This document shows positions 7,961 through 13,529 of a DNA stretch of 13,529 nt, one piece after another; position 1 is the stretch's first letter, and the number at the start of each line of letters is the position of its first letter. Source of the stretch: Bacteroidales bacterium (GTDB lineage Bacteria; Bacteroidota; Bacteroidia; Bacteroidales; Azobacteroidaceae); NCBI GenBank assembly GCA_020860885.1, contig JAJBTS010000304.1, forward strand, positions 1 to 13,529. Direction: 5' to 3'. A program made the translations under genes and the position numbers. The notes beneath the pieces were generated by a model, which was not told where the DNA came from, did no database searches, and was given only the letters and a program-made list of their open reading frames with translations.

Positions 7961-8485
7961 ATGAAAAAAGTATTTGTATTAAGCCTTATATTGGTAGTAA
8001 GTGCTTTAGGTGCTACAAACACTTTCGCACAAAAATTTGCATTGATAGATATGGAATATATACTAAAAAATGTTCCAGCTTATGAAATGGCGAACGAACA
8101 ATTAAATACCATGTCGAAACGATGGCAGGCGGAAGTTGAAGCAGTTCAACAGGAAGCTCAAAATATGTATAAAACGTATCAGGCTGATTTGGTTTTCTTA
8201 TCTTCCGAAATGAAAACAAAGAGAGAGGAAGAAATTGTCGCTAAGGAACAAGAAGCTCAGGAATTAAAAAGAAAATATTTTGGAACAGACGGAGAGCTTT
8301 ATAAGAAGAGAGAAAGTCTGATAAAACCCATTCAGGATGAGATTTATGATGCAGTAAAAGAAATAGCAACATCAAAAGGTTATTCTGTCATCGTAGACCG
8401 GGCATCGGCAATGAGTATTATCTATGCTACGCCACAAATAGATATAAGCAATGAAGTTTTAACAAAAATGGGATATTCCAAATAA
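7961..8485 (+). CDS. OmpH/Skp family periplasmic chaperone, first copy
   Basis: This 174-residue precursor has a signal peptide with probable cleavage between A23 and Q24, then FALIDMEYILKNVPAYEMA, the short beta-strand and helix that open Skp proteins. Residues about 42-135 form a long charged coiled-coil hairpin, the tentacle that grips unfolded outer-membrane proteins, and the chain returns to a beta-strand at YSVIVDRASAMSIIYA (141-156), which completes the trimerisation body. Skp delivers clients to the BAM complex, and the gene lies 42 bases after bamA with no terminator between, so it probably belongs to the same transcript. It is a paralogue of the next gene but clearly diverged. Family assignment is firm; division of labour between the copies is unknown. 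Confidence 0.92.
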   Translation: MKKVFVLSLILVVSALGATNTFAQKFALIDMEYILKNVPAYEMANEQLNTMSKRWQAEVEAVQQEAQNMYKTYQADLVFLSSEMKTKREEEIVAKEQEAQELKRKYFGTDGELYKKRESLIKPIQDEIYDAVKEIATSKGYSVIVDRASAMSIIYATPQIDISNEVLTKMGYSK

Positions 8486-8490
8486 TTATG

Positions 8491-8498
8491 TATATTTG
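8491..8498 (+). promoter_or_regulatory. -7 promoter box for the second ompH/skp gene
   Basis: TATATTTG matches TAnnTTTG and is followed by TGCC, a sequence often seen after this box in Bacteroides. It lies 39 bases before the ATG at 8538, in the short gap after the first copy. No TTG stands at the usual -33 distance. It suggests that the second copy can be expressed separately from bamA and the first copy. Confidence 0.45.
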
Positions 8499-8537
8499 TG
8501 CCTTAAAATTTGAATTTAATATTTAATAGTTATATTT

Positions 8538-9038
8538 ATGATTAAGAAAATCGTATTATTTGCGTTACTGCTAGCTCCTATTGGAGTATTTGCTCAGGAT
8601 AAAATTGCCTATTTTAATTCGGCTGAAGTAATTATGGCTATGCCGGAATATACTCAGATGCAGGATTCTTTACAAAAAACGCAGGAGGCTATCAAGTCCG
8701 AAATGTCTATTCTTGAAGAAGAATACAGCAAGAAGTATCAAGCCTTTATGGCCGAAGCTGAAAATTTAGTTGAGAGTATTCGTGTGAGAAGAATGCAGGA
8801 AATTCAGGATATTGAACAACGGGCAGCTAATTTTAATGAACAATCTCAGCAACAATTGCAACAATTATATGAGCAGCTGATAACTCCTATACAGCAAAAA
8901 GTAAGAGATGCTATACAATCGGTAGGTGCGGAAAATAATTACTTGTATATCCTGGAAGCAGGTGCGACTGTTTTATATGTTAGTCCGACAGCTCCGGATG
9001 CAACTCCTCTTGTGAAACGTAAATTAGGATTACAATAA
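8538..9038 (+). CDS. OmpH/Skp family periplasmic chaperone, second copy
   Basis: The 166-residue precursor starts with a signal peptide likely cleaved after VFA (19), then DKIAYFNSAEVIMAMPEYTQM, the usual Skp opening. A long coiled coil covers about 40-128 and is notably glutamine-rich (QSQQQLQQLYEQL at 102-114). The closing strands include YLYILEAGATVLYVSP at 135-150. Compared with the first copy it lacks the KKY-rich middle but keeps a longer C-terminal tail ending in RKLGLQ. It probably binds unfolded outer-membrane proteins in the periplasm as a trimer. A promoter-like box precedes it and a strong hairpin follows, so it may be its own unit as well as the end of the bamA operon. Family assignment is firm. 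Confidence 0.92.
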   Translation: MIKKIVLFALLLAPIGVFAQDKIAYFNSAEVIMAMPEYTQMQDSLQKTQEAIKSEMSILEEEYSKKYQAFMAEAENLVESIRVRRMQEIQDIEQRAANFNEQSQQQLQQLYEQLITPIQQKVRDAIQSVGAENNYLYILEAGATVLYVSPTAPDATPLVKRKLGLQ

Positions 9039-9062
9039 GATCCAGTTTTTATTTATAATAAT

Positions 9063-9122
9063 TGAACGGTGAGCAGTAACCGTGATGTGATTTTATTGCA
9101 TCTTGTGGTTGTTCACCGTTCA
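9063..9122. terminator. Long hairpin between the chaperone operon and murI
   Basis: Perfect ten-base arms TGAACGGTGA (9063-9072) and TCACCGTTCA (9113-9122) enclose inner pairings AACC/GGTT and GATG/CATC, and the 3' side is followed by TTGTTTT. It may terminate the bamA-skp transcript. It is longer and less compact than a simple intrinsic terminator, and its 3' edge is only 14 bases before the murI ATG, so an attenuator or a dispersed palindromic repeat is also possible. Confidence 0.55.
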
Positions 9123-9136
9123 TTGTTTTATAATGT

Positions 9137-9958
9137 ATGCAACATCCTATTGGTATATTTGATTCAGGTTATGGCGGATTAACTATTTTAGAGGAGATCC
9201 GTCAGAAATTGCCTCAGTACGATTATCTTTATCTGGGAGACAATGCTCGCACTCCCTACGGGATGCGCTCCTTTGAGATCGTATATGAATTTACTCTTCA
9301 GGCTGTAAATAAACTGTTTCAAGAAGGATGTAGGCTCGTGATCCTTGCTTGTAATACAGCTTCAGCAAAAGCATTGCGTACCATTCAACAAAATGATTTG
9401 CCGAAAATGAATGAATACAGACGTGTTCTGGGTGTTATTCGGCCGACTATAGAAAGTATTGGCTCTTTAACCCAAACAAATCATGTGGGCATATTAGGTA
9501 CTCCCGGTACTATTCAATCAGAATCTTATGTCCTCGAAACAGAGAAATTATATCCTTATATTCAAGTAATCGGAGAAGCTTGTCCTATGTGGGTTGCTTT
9601 GGTTGAAAACGGAGAATACGATCAACCCGGAGCCGATTATTTTGTGAAAAAACATATAGATACTATTCTGGAAAAAGATCCGGAGATCGATACTCTTATC
9701 TTAGGTTGTACTCATTATCCCTTGTTGGAAGAGAAAATTAAAAAATATTTGCCGGATAATATAAATTTAGTTTCTCAGGGGGTATATGTAGCTGCTAGTT
9801 TAGCAGATTATCTGCAACGTCATCCTGAAATGGATCGTTTGTGTTCTAAAAATGGTACGGTACGTTTTTATACTACAGAATCAGAAGAAAAATTTAAGGA
9901 TATGGCTGCCATATTCTTCCGGGATGAAATTGTGGTTAACCGGATCAATTTGGTATAA
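9137..9958 (+). CDS. murI: Glutamate racemase
   Basis: MurI converts L-glutamate to D-glutamate for the peptidoglycan stem peptide, using two cysteines as acid-base catalysts. Both are present: C72 in ACNTAS and C191 in GCTHYP. The substrate-binding FDSGYGG is at 8-14 and the LGDNARTPYG block at 33-42. The 273-residue length is normal for this cytoplasmic enzyme. The ATG at 9137 is chosen because FDSGYGG then lies at the usual distance from the N-terminus; the ATG at 9133 is out of frame. It lies 14 bases after a long hairpin and one base before the methyltransferase ATG, so the two downstream genes are probably co-transcribed. The link with the BamA/UppS cluster fits an envelope role. Identification is firm. 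Confidence 0.96.
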   Translation: MQHPIGIFDSGYGGLTILEEIRQKLPQYDYLYLGDNARTPYGMRSFEIVYEFTLQAVNKLFQEGCRLVILACNTASAKALRTIQQNDLPKMNEYRRVLGVIRPTIESIGSLTQTNHVGILGTPGTIQSESYVLETEKLYPYIQVIGEACPMWVALVENGEYDQPGADYFVKKHIDTILEKDPEIDTLILGCTHYPLLEEKIKKYLPDNINLVSQGVYVAASLADYLQRHPEMDRLCSKNGTVRFYTTESEEKFKDMAAIFFRDEIVVNRINLV

Positions 9959-9959
9959 T

Positions 9960-11153
9960 ATGTTGAATAATGCTACCCGGCAATTCATAAAGAAACATCT
10001 ATCGGATGATATTCATAAACTGGCATTGCAAAGCAGATCACTGAATATTCAGGACGTAGATATTCCTTTTGCTTTGGATCAGATTCGTTTGAGAAAAAAA
10101 AGTAAATATAAAATTCCTTCCTGGTATACAAACGATAATATTATTTATCCTTCTTCCGTCTCTTTAGAGTAGTGTTCTTCAGAGCAAACAGCCCGTTATA
10201 AAGCTTCTCTGGTGAGAGGAAATACTTTTGTTGATCTGACGGGTGGATTTGGAGTGGACGCCTCCTTCTTTTCTGAAAGTTTTGAAAAAGGAATTTATGT
10301 AGAACGGCAAAAAGAATTGGTTGAAATAGTCCGGCATAATTTTGCAGCATTGAATATACTGAATGTTGATATAGTTCATTCAGATGCCCTGCATTATTTA
10401 GAAAAATTATCTGCAGTGGATTGTATATTTATAGATCCTTCACGACGCTCCTTTGCCGGTAACAGGGTAATGTTAATACAGGATTGTGATCCTGATTTGA
10501 TATCCTTTCAGAAAGAGCTGTTAAATAAGGCGGATAAGGTCTTGGTAAAGTTATCTCCTATGTTAGATGTAAAATCCGTTTTGCATGATATAAGGAAAAT
10601 AGGAGAGATTCATATATTAAGTGTAGACAATGATTGTAAGGAATTATTACTAATGATGAATAAAGAGCAGAAGGGCGAACCTGTGGTGACCTGTGTTAAC
10701 TTTAAGGGAGATGGATTGCAATCTGATAGTTTTTATTACTCTGATGAGGTCGGAATGTCTGCTGTTTTGGCAAAAGATATAAAAGCGTACTTATACGAGC
10801 CGAATGTTTCTGTTATGAAAGCCGGCTTCTTTAAAAGTATATCTAAAAGATACGATGTTGAAAAATTACATATAAATAGCCATTTGTATACATCGGGGCG
10901 TTTAATCTCAAACTTTCCGGGACGTATATTTGAAATCGTAAATACCTCTTCCATGAATAAAAAAGATTTGAAATATTTTCTTTCGGATGTAGAAAAAGCA
11001 AATATAAGTGTCCGCAACTTTCCGTTGTCGGTGGATGAATTACGTAAAAAAATAAAAATTAGAGAAGGAGGAGCCTTATATCTCTTTGCTACAACTTTAG
11101 CAGATGGCAAACGGGTCCTGATTAAAACCCGGCAATTATTTTCTTTTGATTAA
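9960..11153 (+). pseudogene. Class I methyltransferase (PG_1098-like, THUMP-like C-terminus) interrupted by one in-frame TAG
   Basis: The whole span is one reading frame of 398 codons broken only by TAG at codon 71 (10170-10172); the final stop is TAA. Before the TAG is an N-terminal helical domain (MLNNATRQFI to IIYPSSVSLE). After it come CSSEQTARYKA, the SAM-binding motif VDLTGGFGVD at 91-100, and IDPSRR at 158-163, all typical of Bacteroidales PG_1098-type putative RNA methyltransferases. The block from YEPNVSVMKAGF (about 279) through FPGR and a C-terminal THUMP-like segment after about 350 complete the family layout. From memory, relatives read E-Q-C-S-S-E-Q here, so TAG stands where CAG or CAA is expected, one base change from CAG. 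No frameshift is present. Possible states are a recent pseudogene, a sequencing error, readthrough, or two separate polypeptides restarting at GTG 10212. The gene follows murI by one base. Confidence 0.8.
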
Positions 11154-11208
11154 AATATACTCAATCGTCTTATTTTACGTTAATAGAGAGTAAATAAATT
11201 CAAATTGA

Positions 11209-13529
11209 ATGAGTATACGGCTTTTATTCGTTATAATATCTTTTGTGTTTACCAGCTCTGTCTTGGGACAGAGTATTACAGTTACCGGAACAGTATCGGA
11301 TTCCAATGGACTGTCTATTGATCTAGCCTATGTGCAGGTTAAAGGATCTATCCGGGGAACACTAACCAACGAAAAAGGGAAATATTCTTTATCGGTGTCT
11401 AAAAATGATTCCACTACTTTGGTTTTTTCCTGTCTGGGATATAGCAAATCAGAAGTTTCTATTCAGGATCCACAGGAAGATATGATTCTGAATGTAAGGT
11501 TGCGGCCACAATCGTATGATTTGGAAACGGCAGTGATTACAGGAAGCCGCCCACAGACGGGTACGATGGAAAAGATTAGTATGGGACAAGGACGTTTATC
11601 GGTAGATGCAACGGGGGGGAGTGTCGAATCTTTTGTTATGACGGCAGGTACAGGAGTATCCTCCACCAATGAATTAAGTACGCAGTATTCGGTTCGGGGA
11701 GGGAGCTACAACGAAAATATCGTCTACGTAAATAATATAGAAGTTTACCGCCCCTTATTGATCCGGAGCGGGCAACAGGAAGGTTTAAGCTTTATTAATC
11801 CGGATATGACCGAATCCGTACAATTCTCTTCCGGAGGATTTGATGCCCGTTATGGAGATAAAATGTCATCGGTGCTTGATGTGACTTATAAAAAACCGAC
11901 CATGTTTGAAGGAGGAATCACTGCAAGCATGCTGGGTGGAAATGTCTATATCGGTAGTCAGACTGGTAATTTTTCCCAGATTTCCGGCTTTCGTTATAAA
12001 AGGGGTACTACGTTATTAAAAACTTTAGATACCAAAGGAGACTATGATCCCAGCGTAATAGATTTTCAAACGTACATGAATTATGATTTCACTTCTAAAC
12101 TAAGTTTGAGTTTCCTTGGAAATTATTCCGACAATATTTATGATTTCAATCCCGGGAACAGAGAAACATCCTATGGAACTATGGATGATGCTAAAAAGTT
12201 CAAAGTATATTACGATGGGATGGAAAGAGACCGTTTCAAGAGTTTTTTTGGGGCAGGTACACTTAAATACCAGATAAGTGATAATGCAGATGTAGCTTTG
12301 CAGGTTTCAGGATTTCAATCTCAGGAGCAGGAAACATACGATATAACCGGAGAATACTGGATCAGCAATGTCTTGGAAGATACCGAAATGAATATTGGTA
12401 CCGGACTGTTTCATCAGCATGCGCGCGATTATCTGACTGCAAAAGTTTTTAATGCTTCCCTTGTAGGAAATCTGGGTTTTAACCAGCACTCAATCCGTTG
12501 GTCGGCAGGTATGCAGAAAGAGAGTATTAAAGATCGCATCAATGAATGGGAGATGCGTGATTCATTAGGGTATTCTTTGCCTTATGATGAAAACATGCTA
12601 AAAGTGTATAGTAACCTATATTCAAAAAATGATATAGAATCGAAACGCTTCTTCGGATATATTCAGGATACTTATAAGTACCGCATTGAAGCCGGCTTAC
12701 TGTCATTAACGGCGGGGGTCCGGGGAAGTTATTGGGATTACAATAAAGAATTTATTATTAGTCCGAGAGCTTCTTTGGGATTTATTCCGGCTAAAAATCA
12801 GAACTTTATTTTTAGGTTTGCAACAGGTATTTATTATCAGGCTCCTTTTTACAAAGAGTTTCGTGTTACGGAATCAGACGGCGAGGGAAATAAATATATT
12901 TCTTTGAATAAAGATATCAAATCCCAGCGCTCCATCCATTTTGTACTGGGAGGAGATTATACTTTTCATGTAGACGATCGCCCTTTCAAGTTCACCGCAG
13001 AAATGTACTACAAGAAATTAGATGATCTGATTCCTTATTCGGTCGATAATGTCAGGATATGGTATTATGGGAAAAATGTAAGTGACGGATATACTATGGG
13101 AATAGATACTAAGTTATTCGGACAGTTTGTTCCGGGAACAGATTCCTGGTTGGGTTTCTCATTGATGGAAGCTAAACAAACGATCGATGGAGAAAAAATG
13201 CCATTGCCTACCGACCAAAGGTTTAATATTACTTTGTATTATACCGATTTGATGCCCAAGTATGAAAGGATCCAGTTGAATCTAAGAGCAATCTGGTCGC
13301 AAGGTCTGCCTTTCAGTGTTCCCGGTAATGAATATAAACCCCGATTCAGGGCTCCGGCTTACCGTAGGATCGATATTGGTATGACTTATCGTCTGTGGGG
13401 AGAAGAAGACCGGGAGGGAAGCAATTCTTTTTTCAGAAATTTCAAAAATATATGGTTGGGAGTGGATGTCTTTAACTTATTCGATATAAGTAATGTGAAT
13501 TCTTATTCCTGGTTCACGGATGTTACAGG
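11209..13529 (+). CDS. TonB-dependent outer-membrane receptor with carboxypeptidase-like N-terminal domain, 3' end outside window
   Basis: The frame is open for 773 codons to the window edge without a stop. A signal peptide (SIRLLFVIISFVFTSSVLG) is followed by a CarboxypepD_reg-like beta-sandwich at about 22-104 (VTGTVSDSNG opening, GTLTNEKGKY, FSCLGY). The plug lies at about 105-226, with SVRGGSYNENIVYVNNIEVYRP at 161-182 (two pieces, SVRGGSYNENIV and YVNNIEVYRP) and GGFDARYGDKMSSVLDV closing it. The 22-strand barrel fills the rest. The visible end, DVFNLFDISNVNSYSWF, is the penultimate-strand region, so I expect only some 20-30 residues to be missing. Such receptors take up a ligand through TonB-ExbBD energy; the ligand is not inferable. 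No SusD-type lipoprotein, sigma factor or anti-sigma gene is visible. It starts 55 bases after the methyltransferase with no clear TAnnTTTG box. Confidence 0.9.
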   Translation, partial: MSIRLLFVIISFVFTSSVLGQSITVTGTVSDSNGLSIDLAYVQVKGSIRGTLTNEKGKYSLSVSKNDSTTLVFSCLGYSKSEVSIQDPQEDMILNVRLRPQSYDLETAVITGSRPQTGTMEKISMGQGRLSVDATGGSVESFVMTAGTGVSSTNELSTQYSVRGGSYNENIVYVNNIEVYRPLLIRSGQQEGLSFINPDMTESVQFSSGGFDARYGDKMSSVLDVTYKKPTMFEGGITASMLGGNVYIGSQTGNFSQISGFRYKRGTTLLKTLDTKGDYDPSVIDFQTYMNYDFTSKLSLSFLGNYSDNIYDFNPGNRETSYGTMDDAKKFKVYYDGMERDRFKSFFGAGTLKYQISDNADVALQVSGFQSQEQETYDITGEYWISNVLEDTEMNIGTGLFHQHARDYLTAKVFNASLVGNLGFNQHSIRWSAGMQKESIKDRINEWEMRDSLGYSLPYDENMLKVYSNLYSKNDIESKRFFGYIQDTYKYRIEAGLLSLTAGVRGSYWDYNKEFIISPRASLGFIPAKNQNFIFRFATGIYYQAPFYKEFRVTESDGEGNKYISLNKDIKSQRSIHFVLGGDYTFHVDDRPFKFTAEMYYKKLDDLIPYSVDNVRIWYYGKNVSDGYTMGIDTKLFGQFVPGTDSWLGFSLMEAKQTIDGEKMPLPTDQRFNITLYYTDLMPKYERIQLNLRAIWSQGLPFSVPGNEYKPRFRAPAYRRIDIGMTYRLWGEEDREGSNSFFRNFKNIWLGVDVFNLFDISNVNSYSWFTDVT

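Noticed and set aside
9852..10172. A frame opening inside the murI 3' end and running to the TAG
   Set aside because: The part before 9960 is only murI read in another frame; homology to the methyltransferase N-terminus begins at ATG 9960, one base after the murI stop.
10170..10172. TAG encoding pyrrolysine
   Set aside because: Pyrrolysine occurs in corrinoid-linked methylamine methyltransferases, an unrelated family; here the expected residue is glutamine and no pyl genes are visible.
10170..10212. Frameshift in the methyltransferase
   Set aside because: The segments before and after are in the same frame (9960 and 10212 differ by a multiple of three) and the bases between translate to the expected CSSEQTARYKA, so only a nonsense codon is needed.
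10141..10379. Minus-strand open frames over the methyltransferase, and similar ones over prmC, ribD, bamA and the TonB receptor
   Set aside because: They are shadows of strongly supported genes on the opposite strand, with low-complexity hydrophobic translations and no family features.

Overview
The window looks like chromosomal core sequence from a low-GC member of the Bacteroidales (Bacteroidota). The grounds are recognisable protein families (a DUF6089/PorG-like barrel, a DUF6242-type lipoprotein, a PG_1098-type methyltransferase, a carboxypeptidase-like-domain TonB receptor), the absence of obvious Shine-Dalgarno sequences, and several TAnnTTTG boxes, the -7 element of Bacteroides-type promoters. 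A family near Tannerellaceae, Dysgonomonadaceae or Porphyromonadaceae would fit, but I cannot fix the genus from the sequence. There is no mobile element, CRISPR array, rRNA or tRNA that I can see, and no gene-free stretch over 300 bases.

Layout. Minus strand, 20-1335: prmC then recX, overlapping by four bases. Plus strand from about 1359: ribD, divergent from prmC across a very short intergenic region holding a 15-base palindrome. Then, all on plus: a DUF6242-like surface lipoprotein (2374-3708), a PorG/DUF6089 outer-membrane protein (3766-4476), uppS (4486-5226), bamA (5255-7918), two tandem skp/ompH chaperone genes (7961-8485 and 8538-9038), a long hairpin (9063-9122), murI (9137-9958), a class I methyltransferase gene interrupted by one in-frame TAG (9960-11153), and a TonB-dependent receptor running off the right edge (11209-13529).

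The centre is an envelope-building cluster. UppS makes the undecaprenyl carrier used for peptidoglycan and surface polysaccharide, MurI supplies D-glutamate for peptidoglycan, BamA inserts outer-membrane barrels, and the Skp-like proteins escort unfolded barrels across the periplasm. The PorG-like barrel and DUF6242-like lipoprotein sit immediately upstream and are probably envelope factors too. The flanks are housekeeping: release-factor methylation (PrmC), RecA modulation (RecX) and riboflavin synthesis (RibD).

Points most worth attention are the single TAG codon in the methyltransferase, at a position where I expect glutamine; a RibD whose reductase domain appears to lack about 40 residues; the palindrome overlapping the prmC start and promoter; and the long hairpin before murI with two mutually exclusive pairings. 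I found no convincing wholly new system; the best candidate for new biology is the surface lipoprotein/PorG pair attached to the BamA cluster.
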